Shown: positions 1-10,024 of the stretch, one piece after another | Layout: the number at the start of each line of letters is the position of its first letter | Position numbering within the stretch: the stretch's first letter is position 1 | Assembly (NCBI GenBank): GCA_030562195.1 | Contig: CM060202.1 | Coordinates: forward strand, 806,001 to 870,000 | Direction of reading: 5' to 3' | Length of the DNA: 64,000 nucleotides | Source of the DNA: Nipponacmea schrenckii | Taxonomy: Eukaryota > Mollusca > Gastropoda > Lottiidae | Program-made: the position numbers and the translations under genes | The notes under the pieces: generated by a model | The model's database searches: none | Seen by the model: only the letters and a program-made list of their open reading frames with translations | Told to the model about the DNA's origin: nothing

Positions 1-398
1 TAAAAGACAAACATCAAGTAGATTTCAATGTAGAAAACTCAATAAATGAATTATTAGGTTTTGAAAAGAAATTGTATACCAAATCTACACTTGCTCCTTA
101 TAAAGCAAATATTGAAAACGACATCGATATTATCAATATTCATTGTAATTTGGTTGATGGTGGATTTTTCAATAAAAGCAAACAACAAATCATTTTCAGT
201 ATTCCAACGTTTACAGTTCCAATCGGTTATAGAATAATAGAAAAACCGTTTCAAACAACATATCTTCCAATAAATACCACAGGTATTAAAGATATCAATT
301 TAGATATAAAAGATGGATATGGAAGATATTTAGATTTTGGCAAGGAAGAAATATGTATTCAATTACACGTTTCCTCATCTTCATCTAAAATTATATAA
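1..398 (+). CDS. Virus-like element capsid-associated (fibre/penton-like) protein, C-terminal part
   Basis: The frame is open from base 3, so the start lies before the window; it ends with TAA at 396-398, giving about 131 residues. The protein is rich in beta-forming residues, with a run of short strands and a 'DIKDGYGRYLDFGKEE' tail. That resembles C-termini of capsid-associated proteins seen beside PolB in invertebrate Polinton/adintovirus-like elements; this match is from memory of the family, not a search. It converges on the PolB gene on the other strand, with a tail-to-tail overlap at 359-398, which fits compact viral gene packing. It is not interrupted in the visible part. Alternative: an unrelated hypothetical protein of the same element. 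Confidence 0.45.
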   Translation, partial: KDKHQVDFNVENSINELLGFEKKLYTKSTLAPYKANIENDIDIINIHCNLVDGGFFNKSKQQIIFSIPTFTVPIGYRIIEKPFQTTYLPINTTGIKDINLDIKDGYGRYLDFGKEEICIQLHVSSSSSKII

Positions 399-1622
399 TC
401 GTAATCATCGAATTCGTAATTTTCAACCATATGAACTTCATCCTTATCATTATAGGGATACATAATTCCATTTCTGTTTGGTGGTTTTCTTTTAATCAAA
501 TTCAAATTATGTTTGAATACTTTCTTTTGTTTATCTTTCGGAATTACCACACCGTCTGTAAAACTTTTTTTCCAAGGTTTATCGAATTCATTTTCAATAT
601 CTTTTCCTTTGGCTAATTGTAAATAATCTTCCACACTCAACTTTGATTTTGAATATCCTTTAAAAGTTTTCTTTTCCACTTAAATTTTCCGTTAGAAGGG
701 TTTGAATGATATTGTATTTTACTTTTGGAGCTAAATTTTAAACCAAATATTATACCACCATCTCCATAATCATTCTTTCCTTTTCCATATTCCGTTTCAG
801 AAGTTAATCCAGCTTTTTCTAAAATATCCCAATTCCTATCTGATATGTATAAACTATCGGTATCAGTATAATATATTTCTGGTTTTCTAAAACCATCAAT
901 AACATGAATAAAATTATTCATTATTCGTTTGCTATGTGATAAGATGAATGAACCCAAGTGACTCGGAGTTAATCTTGTTGTTTTTGTTGGTTTGATAATT
1001 TCAGGTTGTTCCTTTTCTTTTTCCACTATATATTGTTGTTCATTTACTTTTTCATAACTTTTTATATTTGAATCAAAATTTGCTTTTTCTTCAGACCATA
1101 AATGAAATTCTGTATTTATATCTTTCTGAACAGTTTTTCCGTACAAAGAATTACCCAGTAATTTCATACAGTCGCTGCCAACTAAATTTCCCTGTTGTTT
1201 ATATTTGTTTCTTTTTCCTTTTTCCTTTAAAAGGAGGTGTTTTGAAATTTTCTTCATAGACTATCCCATCTAATATTTTGATAATGTTTCCACCAGCTCG
1301 AACAATTTCCTGTATGTCAACAGAAGTGAGAACGTCATTACAAAAACCATTTCTAAAAATCACCAGATTTTGTTTGAGGTTTAACATCCTCTATAACAGT
1401 GTAAGTTATTTTGTCTTTGGCTGGTATTGGTTGAAAAAACATATTTTTTGGATACTCAAACCAAACAGATAAAATAGCACACCTTGGTCACCTTTTATAG
1501 CTCTTGCTGATTCAGCTTTTGGGTATTCACCATCACACATAGCAGAGGCATATAAACCGTTAGCGTCAAATGCCATTAATTTAGAACAAGAGATTTTCTT
1601 CAACTCTTCGTTAAAATCTTTA
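359..1622 (-). pseudogene. Protein-primed family B DNA polymerase (Polinton/adintovirus-like), frameshifted
   Basis: This would replicate the element's DNA by protein-primed synthesis. Visible motifs in order on the minus strand: 'FDANGLYASAM' (motif A, about 1550-1580), 'MKLLGNSLYGK' (motif B, about 1135-1170) and 'YTDTDSLYI' (motif C, about 845-870). The C-terminus is acidic and ends at 359. The frame breaks near 1410, 1230 (a run of T and A) and 672, so no single ORF covers it. The exonuclease domain expected before motif A is absent; instead the frame runs without a stop into the upstream coiled-coil repeats. Family assignment is firm from the three motifs together; the exact lineage is inferred from the neighbours. 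Confidence 0.85.
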
Positions 1623-2846
1623 GTAGACTGTTGGTATTTTTTGAATAACTCAATTATATCAGATAATTCACTTTTTATATCTAATGACTCAATTTTTTTA
1701 TCTAATTCAGATATGGATGATTTTAATCTCTCTAACTCCGCTTTGTCAACTACATTTGCTAATTGTTGCTCGATATAGGTTTTAATTTCTGTTAGTTCAT
1801 TGTTATCATTAAGTTTAGTTTCTAGATCAGATAATTCTTGTTTTAATTTTTCTTCGCTTATACCTGGTTTGATATTAGCTATTAGTTGCTTTACATTTGA
1901 TTTTTGTTTGGTAATTTTATCATCTAATTGGGTTATTAATAAATTTAAATTTTGTAACTGAGTTTTTTTCGGCTACACTAACTAATTGTTGTTGAATATA
2001 GGTTTTAATTTCTGTTAGCTCGTTGTTATTATTTGTTTCTAATTTAGACAATTCTTGTTTCAGTCTCTCTTCGCTAATACCTGGTTTAATATTATCTATT
2101 AGTTGTTTCAAATCTATTTTCTCTTTTGTAATTCTATCATCTAATTTGGATATTAATGATCTTAATCTCTCTAACCGAGTTTCATCAACCACATTAACTA
2201 ATTGTTGTTGAACAATAAGTTTTTTAAATTTTGTTAGTTTACTGTCATCATTAAGTTTCGTCTCTAGATTAATTAATTCTTGTTTTAATTTTTCTTCGCT
2301 TATGCCTGGTTTAATGTTACTTATTAGTTCTGTAACATTTGATTTTTGCTTTGTAATTTTATCGTCTAGTTGAGATATTAATAAATTTAAATTTTGTAAT
2401 TGAGATTTATCAACCACATTAACTAATTGTTGTTGAATATAGGTTTTAATTTCTGTTAGTTCATTATCATCATTGAGTTTCGTTTCAAGATTATATAATT
2501 CTTGTTTCAATCTTTCCTCATTTATACCTGGTTTAATGTTACCTATCAGTTGTTTAATATCTGATTTTTGTTTTTTAAGTTTTTCGTCTAGTTGTGATAT
2601 TAATAAATTTATTCTATCCAACTGAGTTTTAACAACTATATTAGCTAATTGTTGTTGATAACTTTCTAGTTTTTTATGATGTGAATCTAAAAGTTTTTGA
2701 TGATTTTCTAATTGGTTTTTGCTATCTTTATCTAATACAGTTATTTTTTTATGTAAACTTTTAGTTGTTTGACTTAAATAAGCTTTATTTATTGCATCTT
2801 TTTTCTGTTGAGGAAATCTTAAATTAGTTATTTTGAAATTATTCAT
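1623..2846 (-). pseudogene. Coiled-coil tandem-repeat protein of virus-like element (fibre-like)
   Basis: The start is ATG at 2846, reading 'MNNFKITNLRFPQQKKDAINKAYL', an opening like the 'GFKITNL..P....DA..K.Y' leader of many viral fibre proteins. After it come at least four copies of a ~70-residue heptad-rich unit with the recurring core 'NIKPGISEEKLKQEL' and the junction 'QQQLVNVV'. The first frame stops at 1920 because of a shift in a T7 run near 1965; the repeats continue in another frame to about 1640. That second frame is open straight into PolB motif A, so an in-frame fusion or a deletion has removed whatever lay between. Probable role: elongated structural or attachment protein; this is inference from the leader and coiled coil only. 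Confidence 0.6.
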
Positions 2847-2968
2847 ATCTATATCACCTTGAAGTGTGTCTCCAGTTTGATCTACAAAAAAATGGTTTGA
2901 ATTTATTAAGCGTTAATGTAGGAGATTCATTCTTTAAGTTTCATAGACCAAATTAATTTGCCATTTTT

Positions 2969-3199
2969 TTAAACAAGATTTAATACTATTTCTTCAAATG
3001 GTTTACCTAAACTTAATTGATATAAAACCCAAAGTGAAAGTTGACCACAAAATTTATCTCCTGGTTTTTGAATTTGAAAAGTAGAACATTTTATTGGACC
3101 ATAATTCAAATCAATAATTTCTTTAGTTGGATCTAATCCATATGAATCAAAAAAATACATTGAGTTCCCTTTGAATAAAAAATGTAATTTTTAAATTTT
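2969..3199 (-). pseudogene. Adenain-like cysteine protease, C-terminal half (first Polinton)
   Basis: From about 3160 the minus strand reads 'MYFFDSYGLDP', then 'QIQ' and 'CGQLSLWVLYQL', ending at 2969. The DSYG box (catalytic Asp) and the Q..Q......CGxxSL box (oxyanion Gln and nucleophile Cys) are the hallmark of adenovirus-type maturation proteases found in Polintons. The His-bearing N-terminal half would lie in the assembly gap. An in-frame stop sits just before the gap, near 3192, so the copy may be dead or truncated. It lies upstream of the coiled-coil gene on the same strand, separated by about 120 bases. Confidence 0.75.
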
Positions 3200-3699
3200 N
3201 NNNNNNNNNNNNNNNNNNNNNNNNNNNNNNNNNNNNNNNNNNNNNNNNNNNNNNNNNNNNNNNNNNNNNNNNNNNNNNNNNNNNNNNNNNNNNNNNNNNN
3301 NNNNNNNNNNNNNNNNNNNNNNNNNNNNNNNNNNNNNNNNNNNNNNNNNNNNNNNNNNNNNNNNNNNNNNNNNNNNNNNNNNNNNNNNNNNNNNNNNNNN
3401 NNNNNNNNNNNNNNNNNNNNNNNNNNNNNNNNNNNNNNNNNNNNNNNNNNNNNNNNNNNNNNNNNNNNNNNNNNNNNNNNNNNNNNNNNNNNNNNNNNNN
3501 NNNNNNNNNNNNNNNNNNNNNNNNNNNNNNNNNNNNNNNNNNNNNNNNNNNNNNNNNNNNNNNNNNNNNNNNNNNNNNNNNNNNNNNNNNNNNNNNNNNN
3601 NNNNNNNNNNNNNNNNNNNNNNNNNNNNNNNNNNNNNNNNNNNNNNNNNNNNNNNNNNNNNNNNNNNNNNNNNNNNNNNNNNNNNNNNNNNNNNNNNNN
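3200..3699. other. Assembly gap (500 N)
   Basis: An exact run of 500 N. The AT-rich minus-strand Polinton lies to its left and the GC-richer plus-strand Polinton to its right, so the gap probably hides the junction between two elements. The round number suggests a gap of unknown true size. Confidence 0.99.
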
Positions 3700-5321
3700 G
3701 AAAGTGGTTCCCGGAGGTTCCAGCACCACTAAATCAAAATATTGTTGCCGTTGCACACAATTTTCGAGGTTAAGGTTTAAGGACTCCTTTGACAGACAAC
3801 GACAACAAAATCCTGAAATAGATGAATTCATAACTGCCTTGGAATTGAGGGGATGGCTGTGTCCCGACCAATTCATGCCTAGAGACGAATTCTTTGGAGG
3901 CCGAACTAATGCCATACAACTGATGGCTACACTCAACAAGAAGATGAAGAAATAAGATACGTTGACGTCGTATCACTTTATGTAAATAAAGTAAATATGA
4001 TACATTTCCTATTCAACAACCAGATATCATCACGCAGCCTGAGCTAGATCAATGGCACGAATATGAAGGGTTATTTCAATGTCGAGTTCTACCACCCAAG
4101 ACCCTCTACCATCCAGTCTTACCATCCTCTACCATCCTTTCGAAAAGGATAACTTACTTTTCCTCTTTGTCGGACATGTGTGCAAGACAACATGAAACAA
4201 TACTATGTGGCTGTCTATCAAGCTTGTCATCACAGTGAGAAAGAAAGAGCCTGGGTTGGAACGTTTGTCACACTAGAGTTGAAGAAAGGCGTCGAGATGA
4301 GGTATCGCATTTTGGATATTTTCGAAGTCTGGCACTGGCAACAATGGAGTCAGAACGATCCCCAAACCAAGACGGGTGGCTTATTCACAGAATACATCAA
4401 CCGCTACCTAAAGATGAAAATGGAGAGCAGTGGCTATCCTGACACTTGTCACATTGAAGAAGAGAAACGTCATTTTGTAGAAGAAGTTTTTAGGAAAGAA
4501 GGTAAGACTGGATCCTGACCAAATCAAACCCAATAAAGGGCGCAGGGCGAACAGTAAATCTATTTTGAATACGTTGTGGGGGAAGATTGGACAAAGAGAC
4601 AATTTCAGCCAAACAGAATATATGACTGATCCTTCAGACTATTTTCAATTCATGAATGACACCACCGAAACTGTGAGAGATGTTCAAATCGTCAACGAAA
4701 ACATGGTCATGATTGAAAAATTAAAGAAAGAACAACACGTCCAACCATGTTCTATAACCAATGTGGTGATTGCTGTCTTTGTTACAGCCCAAGCACGGTT
4801 GAAACTTTAAAGCGTGTTAGAACCGTTGGGAAACAGAGTGTATTACTTTGACACCGACAGCATCATCTACCGACATCTATCAAAGCAATGAACCCAACAG
4901 AAGGTTCATCGTTAGGAGAATGGAAAAACGAACTACCGGAAAATGTGTCCATAAAACAATTCGTCGCCGGAGGACCTAAAAATTGCGCTTACCAGTTACG
5001 TTATGGTGAAACGGTTTGTAAAGTTCGCGGATTTACTATAAAATATCGAGGTATGCAACAACTCTTTTTTGAGACGGTAAAAGCATGATGCGTCATTTGG
5101 AAGAAAATGTTGGTGTACCTATACATAACCCGAATAAGATTGTCCGATCACGTGACAGGACATTATGGTCTCAAAAGAACAAAAAGGCTGTTTATACCAA
5201 ACGAATGGTTCATTTCAACTCGAGAGGGGAACCTGAAAACACCTCAACTTATGGATTCACTCAAATCGAAATTAGACAGAGGTGGTTACACTTACACCAA
5301 CTATTATTTACCTTGGATTGA
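3700..5321 (+). pseudogene. Protein-primed DNA polymerase B of second Polinton, decayed
   Basis: Pieces in three frames give a recognisable Polinton PolB. After the gap comes 'IVAVAHNF' (exonuclease region), then 'RDEFFGGRTNA' (about 3882-3915), 'RYVDVVSLY' (motif A, about 3956-3984), 'HHSEKERAWVGTFVTLEL' (from about 4230), 'EYINRYLKMK', then 'LNTLWGKIGQR' (motif B, about 4564-4596) and 'YFDTDSIIY' (motif C, about 4843-4870). The C-terminal part 'QFVAGGPKNCAYQL' to 'CKVRGFTIKY' follows at 4960-5050. Stops and shifts fall at about 3953, 4010, 4516, 4808 and 5086, and a segment between the exonuclease region and FGGRTNA is missing. It is clearly inactive. Confidence is high because at least six family blocks appear in the right order. 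Confidence 0.9.
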
Positions 5322-5540
5322 ACAAAATCAACACACCAATTGTATCGGGTGTGAAACAGATAATCTCATCCAAAATATCACAGCTGTTTGGGCATTGGAA
5401 TTTCCTATACCAGCGGTCGTCCCCGCCATCCAATCGACGATCATTTGTTTTTGGCTTTGGAGGAAAAGTCCAAAGACGAAGATATTGACACTGTTTTGGG
5501 AAGTTTCATCGAAGACCCAAAAGGACACATGCGATTGTGA
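5322..5540 (+). other. Degenerate coding remnant after PolB, unrecognised
   Basis: Patchy open frames fill this stretch. One ends with 'IDTVLGSFIEDPKGHMRL' and a TGA at 5538-5540. Position and base composition match the Polinton around it, so it is probably another decayed gene of that element. No family motif was found and I assign no function. From 5541 to 5890 I see only short broken frames. Confidence 0.3.
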
Positions 5541-5898
5541 TACGAATCATAATACCAACATGGAGAAAAGAGACAGAGAATTGTTAAGAGACTTATTAAC
5601 GGCCAGCCGGCAATGATGGTTTGGCATGAAATGTAGAAAAAATATCCGTTTCTGGCCAAATCTATAATTGTACCGTTGGGGCCACGTGGATTAAAAAACC
5701 AGTTTGTTTTACCCTCGACACCGTGGAAAAATGAAGCCTGGACCTTAGTGGTTATGAACCTTGACGATTTACAAGATTGAATGCAGGATGATGACTTACA
5801 AATGATGTGCGGAAGTATGTATTGGATTCCAACAAGTTTGCGTTATTGCCCGTGGACTTATAACGAAATTCTGAAAATAGAAAATGAAGCTGAATAGC

Positions 5899-5996
5899 CC
5901 GTGTAAAAAAACTTTTGCCGTGTAAAAACTTTTGCTGTGTTAAAACATTTGCTGTGTTAAAAACTTTTGCTGTGTTAAAACATTTGCTGTGTTTAA
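5899..5996. repeat. Short tandem repeat, ~17-18 bp unit, about 5 copies
   Basis: The unit 'CTTTTGCTGTGTTAAAA' and variants is repeated head to tail about five times, alternating between 'ACTTTTGC' and 'CATTTGC' forms. It sits between the PolB remnant and the ATPase remnant of the second Polinton. Confidence 0.8.
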
Positions 5997-6156
5997 ATAA
6001 AAATTGTTGTTTTTTATTTTTATCATTATGGATCGTTGTCTAGTTATATAAAATGTCTTAAATATTTTGTTATGTCTTTGCCACTCATGCAATTTGATAA
6101 TCCCAGACCCCAGCCTATAAAAAGGAGATACTTTAGACAATAGAGTCAGAAGCACT

Positions 6157-6276
6157 ATGGAATTCGACACTGCACTCAAACATCCTTTCACCATGTTAGT
6201 CTCGGTTCCCACGGGAGTTGGCAAAACCGCCTTTGTTCAAAAATTATTGGAGTCCAACATGTTTGACCCCAAGTAA
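6157..6276 (+). pseudogene. FtsK/HerA-type DNA-packaging ATPase, N-terminal fragment (Polinton)
   Basis: ATG at 6157 opens a 39-residue frame that holds a Walker A loop, 'VPTGVGKTAF' (about 6205-6235), after the leader 'ALKHPFTMLVS'. That leader and P-loop are typical of the genome-packaging ATPase of Polintons. The frame stops at 6274 and neither Walker B nor the arginine-finger region can be found downstream, because the next stretch is a minisatellite. The P-loop has Val where most relatives have Ser before GK. So this is a short relic of the ATPase gene. Confidence 0.75.
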
Positions 6277-6534
6277 ATGGCTTTCTGTGGCCCGATTACA
6301 TGAACATTACTTAGTAACTTGATAACTTAAAATAATCAAATAACGAAAAAAAAAAGAATTTTCCAGCTCTTCAATGCTACTTTGGATCAAACGCGATATT
6401 GACTGGCGAAACAAGCGGTTTTATATATTATAGCACTTTAGCACACAGTATAGCAGAAACCCGGCACCGGCTGATATCAGCATATCACATTACGTTGAGC
6501 CGAACTGATGAGCTCATTGAAAAAGTTAGGGCCA

Positions 6535-6715
6535 CTCCGAGAAAATTAAGCTGGGGTCACTCCGAGAATAAAGTTGGGGTCACTCACAAAAAATTGAGTT
6601 GGTGTTACTCACAGAAAATTAAGTTGGGGTCACTCACAGGAAAGTAAGTTGAGGTCGGTCCAGTCGAAGTCACCCAAAATAAAAACATTAGGTCCGTGAA
6701 AAAGTTGGGGTCACA
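6535..6715. repeat. Minisatellite, ~25-bp 'AAATTAAGTTGGGGTCACTC' type unit
   Basis: About four clear and two to three decayed copies of a unit close to 'GAAAATTAAGTTGGGGTCAC' plus 'TCAC A/C'. It lies within the second Polinton, between the ATPase fragment and the small hydrophobic gene, where the rest of the ATPase gene would be expected. Confidence 0.8.
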
Positions 6716-6744
6716 TCATCATTAAAGTTTTTCGATCCATCCAA

Positions 6745-6847
6745 GAGAAAGTTGTTAAACCAAAAAGGCGGTTTTCTGGGTGCATTGTTGAGTGTATTAG
6801 CCTCTGGTGTCATTGGGCCTCTCATCGGTGCCGTGCGAGGTAGGTGA
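6745..6847 (+). pseudogene. Small hydrophobic Polinton protein, C-terminal fragment
   Basis: Reads '..KLLNQKGGFLGALLSVLAS' then 'GVIGPLIGAVRGR' and TGA at 6845-6847. A basic stretch followed by a Gly-rich hydrophobic tail beginning GGFLGALL is typical of a small gene in animal Polintons, possibly a minor capsid or membrane-active peptide. Its N-terminal part is missing, and a second gene with the complementary N-terminal part follows at once, so the pair may be a tandem duplication or a rearrangement. Confidence 0.5.
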
Positions 6848-6876
6848 AGGACATCCCTTGGAAGCTAGTCTCAGTC

Positions 6877-7141
6877 ATGAAGCCTCAACAGACCCTGGAC
6901 GGTTTTATGAAAACTTCCCTGAGTTGGCGAAATCACATTTTGGACGATAAGCAGGTCGTGGATTGTTTATGTGAATGTATTGGTAACCTGATTCGGGGTA
7001 TGTTACCGTTATCAGCTGCAGAAACGAAACGCCTGCGTTCAAAGGCGTCCTTACTTATCCTGGAAAACGCGAAGAAGACAGTTTCAACAACACGGTAAAG
7101 GATTGTTGAAACCCGTCTTTCATCCTTTGCTCACCAAATTT
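6877..7141 (+). pseudogene. Small Polinton gene with helical N-terminus and hydrophobic tail
   Basis: I chose ATG at 6877; a GTG lies in frame at 6844. The N-terminal part reads 'DKQVVDCLCECIGNLIRGMLP', an amphipathic stretch followed by a basic part 'ETKRLRSK'. One frameshift near 7045-7090 then gives 'KGLLKPVFHPLLTKFKQR', a degenerate hydrophobic tail, just before 7141. The layout (Cys-containing helix, basic region, hydrophobic tail) matches a small gene commonly next to the ATPase and integrase in Polintons. Function unknown; a capsid-internal or membrane-lytic role is only a guess. Confidence 0.45.
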
Positions 7142-7149
7142 AAACAACG

Positions 7150-7706
7150 ATGAAATTTGCGAGAAAAATGAGGTTGGTCCCCGAAGATGAACCAGAGAAG
7201 ATTGTCACGGTCAAACCTTACGAACCCGTGTACGATCGAAATTTAGTGAAAGAAGCTTAAGACGAATTGAGTCAAGAAATGCAACGTTTACTCATGTCAA
7301 ACGCTCCAGACCAATATGGACTGACGCTTTGCCTAAAACTTACCAAGGCAAAGCCCGTATGTTACTTGGACACTTAGAGGAGAAAACTCCCTTCTCTTGG
7401 AACGACAAGTACGAATAGACTCAAAACAGCTAAGTGGTGAAAGGAACCAATGTGGTGGATATCGTCAATGTTTTCATTTGCAACCGCAAGACTTCCAATG
7501 CTCCCTATGGATGGGAGGCCGTCATGAGAAGATCGGGAGAATCCAACATACCGCGAGAAGCCACTGGGAACGATCGTCGCTGTTTTCGACACCTTCACAG
7601 CCAGCCTTACCTACCACCATGGAAACACCTGAAAAGCCTCTCAGTAAAAAACAACAGAGAAGGCAAAGAAAATGGCTGTCTTTTGATAGCTTATAAAAGA
7701 AGATAG
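7150..7706 (+). pseudogene. Conserved Polinton accessory gene, broken
   Basis: ATG at 7150 opens 'MKFARKMRLVPEDEPEKI', which I recognise as the start of a short conserved Polinton gene. Further along are 'ELSQEMQRLL', 'KARMLLGHLEEK', and 'VKGTNVVDIVNVFICNRKTS' followed by 'GWEAVMRRS' and 'SNIPREATGN'. An in-frame TAA at 7258 and later shifts break it. The protein is mainly helical with no catalytic motif, and its biochemical role in Polintons is unknown to me. It lies directly upstream of the integrase, as expected for this gene order. Confidence 0.55.
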
Positions 7707-7736
7707 TACAGACTTTCACAGATCAAAGAGATCCGG

Positions 7737-8670
7737 TTCATCCAGCAGGGTTTGGTGTTGCACAGAAATTTGCCAAGGCCACTGGAGTATCTTTGAAAAA
7801 ATGTGAGCGCCTGGTTAGCGGAACAGAGAAGTTATACGTTACACAAGCCTCTCAAGAAAAAGTTTAAGAGATCTCCCACTGTAGTACCTGGTACGATCAC
7901 CAGTGGCAAGCTGATTTGAGTGATTTGAGTAGCTTGGCCAAGGAAAAACAATGGCTATCGTTATTTGTTGTGTGTGATTGATGTCTTTTTTAACTACGCC
8001 TGGGCCGTGCCCATCAAGGACAAGACAGGCACCACGTTACTCAAAGCGTCCCAGAAAATTAAATGCAGAACGCCCTTAAGATTGCAAACGGATAAAGGGA
8101 CGGAATTTTTAAACAGAAAATTTCAAGCGTATCTCAAGAAGAAAAAAATCATTTTTTCGTGACCCACACGAAACCAAAGCTAGTGTGGTGGTAAGATTCC
8201 AACGTACTTTAAAACAGAGGATGTGGCGATATTTCACCTACCAGAAAACCGAACGATACATCAATGCTTTAGATCAGCTGGTTCAAGGTTACAATTGGCA
8301 CCATTGGCATGGCACCCAAAGACGTGACGGTTCAAAAAGATTGGTTAGTTAGTCAACGATTGCCCAAAGACATTCCCAAGAAAAAACACGTCGACTGTGC
8401 GGTTGGCACTCGACAGACAGAAAGTTTTCGATAAAGGATATTGGCCAAAACCCAGTGTAGGGTCCCGTTATGGATTGATTGATGGAAACGGCGAACCGTT
8501 GGAAGTATCGTTTTATCCCAAAGAATTACAAGATGGGAAGGAAGATAAAGAAGAAGCTTACGTGATTGAAAAAACATCATAGAACGGCGCGGTAAAAACA
8601 TATTGGTCAAATGGAAAGGTTATCCCGCTAGTTTCAATTGCTGGATTCCTGAAGACGTCAGACATATCGG
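7737..8670 (+). pseudogene. Polinton retroviral-type integrase with C-terminal chromodomain, inactivated
   Basis: This would insert the element's DNA. Core blocks are 'WQADLSDL' (first Asp, codon 7913-7915), 'FNYAWAVPIKDKTG' and 'LRLQTDKGTEFLNRK' (second Asp near 8090). The motif holding the catalytic Glu reads 'ASVVVRF', so the Glu codon appears changed to Val (GTA, 8191-8193). The chromodomain is visible at about 8573-8670: 'YVIEK' then, after a shift, 'NILVKWKGYPASFNCWIPED'. Frameshifts fall near 7830, 7865, 7960, 8160 and 8580. The gene lies upstream of the capsid genes. Identification is strong; loss of the third acidic residue rests on aligning to the family motif by eye. Confidence 0.88.
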
Positions 8671-8738
8671 AGATTCACGAAGCCACATCGACAACATCCA
8701 GCAGACTATCCCGATCCTGGGCTTGTCTGGGAAGGATA

Positions 8739-8927
8739 GTGCCTCAAGCCGAAATTGTATTATTTTGTCAAGTGATCTTCGTCTACATCGTTGCAGGTAT
8801 TGCTTTGTCAGAACTCGCTCTGAAACCCGAAGGACCTCAAACCACTTTCTTATCCAGCAGTTTGGGTTATTTGCTACCTCCACCACAACTGAAGAAATAT
8901 GAACGACTTCTATCTCACCCTGCCTAG
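8739..8927 (+). other. Short ORF with one predicted membrane segment, unrecognised
   Basis: A 62-residue frame with a hydrophobic span 'IVLFCQVIFVYIVAGIAL' near its start. It lies between the integrase chromodomain and the penton-like gene and overlaps the start of the latter by about 29 bases. It may be chance coding in decayed DNA or a small Polinton membrane protein; I do not recognise it. Confidence 0.2.
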
Positions 8928-9858
8928 TGAAAGTTCCATGAGTATGTTTCCGGACAACACACTCTCGACGTATCGAACCTACTTGAATCCGCTTATTCAG
9001 TTGAGTCATCAAGAATGGGAGGTGGGTGTGGCGGCTCTGGCGTTTCCCATGGATTGGTACAACCTCACGAAGAAACAAAATCTTTCCTTGGAAAATCATT
9101 CCTGGAATGGATACCATCAAGTGTGTTAGCGACCAATGGTTGGAACCTCCCGAGTGTGACACCGTCCCCAACAACGACGAAGGTTCGATCGAAGTAGAAA
9201 CTCATATGGAAACCAACACGTATAGAAATGTGGAACAATTGTTAAATGTACTGAACGTGACCATGCATGGATTATGGAAATGTAATGAAATACAAGAGGT
9301 CATTTATCGAAAACCCGTTAGATTGAATCCCAACAACAAACAAATGACAACAAAAGACCTAACAAATGGAGTATGAAAATCTATTGAAATTGGCCAATAA
9401 AGCTAAAGTGAGTCCCTAAGCATCCTTTAAATTGGATCCGCTAAGCAAAAGAAATATATCTATCTTTTGATACCGAAGAAGCCGTCAATTTTATGCGCAT
9501 GTTACCGGTCATCAGTTTTGAAATCGGAGGACCCATGGTAGGCATGTTAGGATGGATGGTCTGACTTTTCCCAACAGTTTCGTTTCGATCAATTATGTCG
9601 ACGAAAATACAACGAAGACAGAATCACTGCACCTTTTCAACCGTCTGTAGATATGGCCTTCGATATGTTTTACTTGTATTCGGATATTGTGGAACCTCAG
9701 CGTATAGGTGATATTGTGGCCCCGGTCTTGGACGTGTTTCACAGTCAATCAGGCTACTTTCGACCATCGACCATACATTACGTGCCGCTCAGGTACGACC
9801 GCCTGACGGCCATCGGTGTGTATATAAGCACGGGACAGGGCGTCCCGTACCATTTATA
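8899..9858 (+). pseudogene. Penton-like minor capsid protein of second Polinton, frameshifted
   Basis: ATG at 8899 gives 'MNDFYLTLPSESSMSMFPDN', the characteristic opening of the Polinton minor (penton-type) capsid protein, followed by 'HQEWEVGVAALAFPMDWYN'. The frame shifts near 9100 into 'ETNTYRNVEQLLNVLN', breaks again near 9375, and the C-terminal part 'MFYLYSDIVEPQRIGD' to 'IHYVPL' and 'YISTGQGVPYHL' ends at 9858. In known elements this protein forms capsid vertices. The blocks appear in the right order with only frame damage and a poorly readable patch at 9380-9640. Recognition rests on the N-terminal signature and the DIVEPQ.VGD-type block. Confidence 0.75.
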
Positions 9859-9899
9859 AGCGGATAAGTGGTGGCCAAACTTCACTTTAGAAAAAAAAC

Positions 9900-10024
9900 A
9901 TGACGTTATTGGACGGAGGTCACATTCGAGTGTATCGTGGAGGGTTGCTCCGACAACGCGGGTCTGGTTTTTTGACTGGTTTAATGAACATGGCCAAAAG
10001 GGGTATTGTGACGGCAGGAAAATC
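9900..10024 (+). pseudogene. Basic/hydrophobic minor capsid gene of second Polinton, 5' part (split by insertion)
   Basis: ATG at 9900 starts a Gly/Arg-rich frame that includes 'HIRVYRGGLLRQRGSG' and 'FLTGLMNMAKRG'. It runs in frame to the 9-base sequence AGGAAAATC (10016-10024), where a 3.07-kb fold-back element begins. The same 9 bases recur at 13090-13098 and the frame resumes there. The two parts together are 139 codons plus a stop with no other break, so this is the only gene of the element that looks intact apart from the insertion. The composition (Gly-rich start, helical middle, basic tail) suits a DNA-associated minor capsid protein; that role is inferred. Confidence 0.7.

Noticed and set aside
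3133..3939. A long minus-strand open frame of about 268 codons across the gap
   Set aside because: Most of it is translated from N. The real minus-strand coding here is the short protease end in a different frame, and the plus strand right of the gap is PolB.
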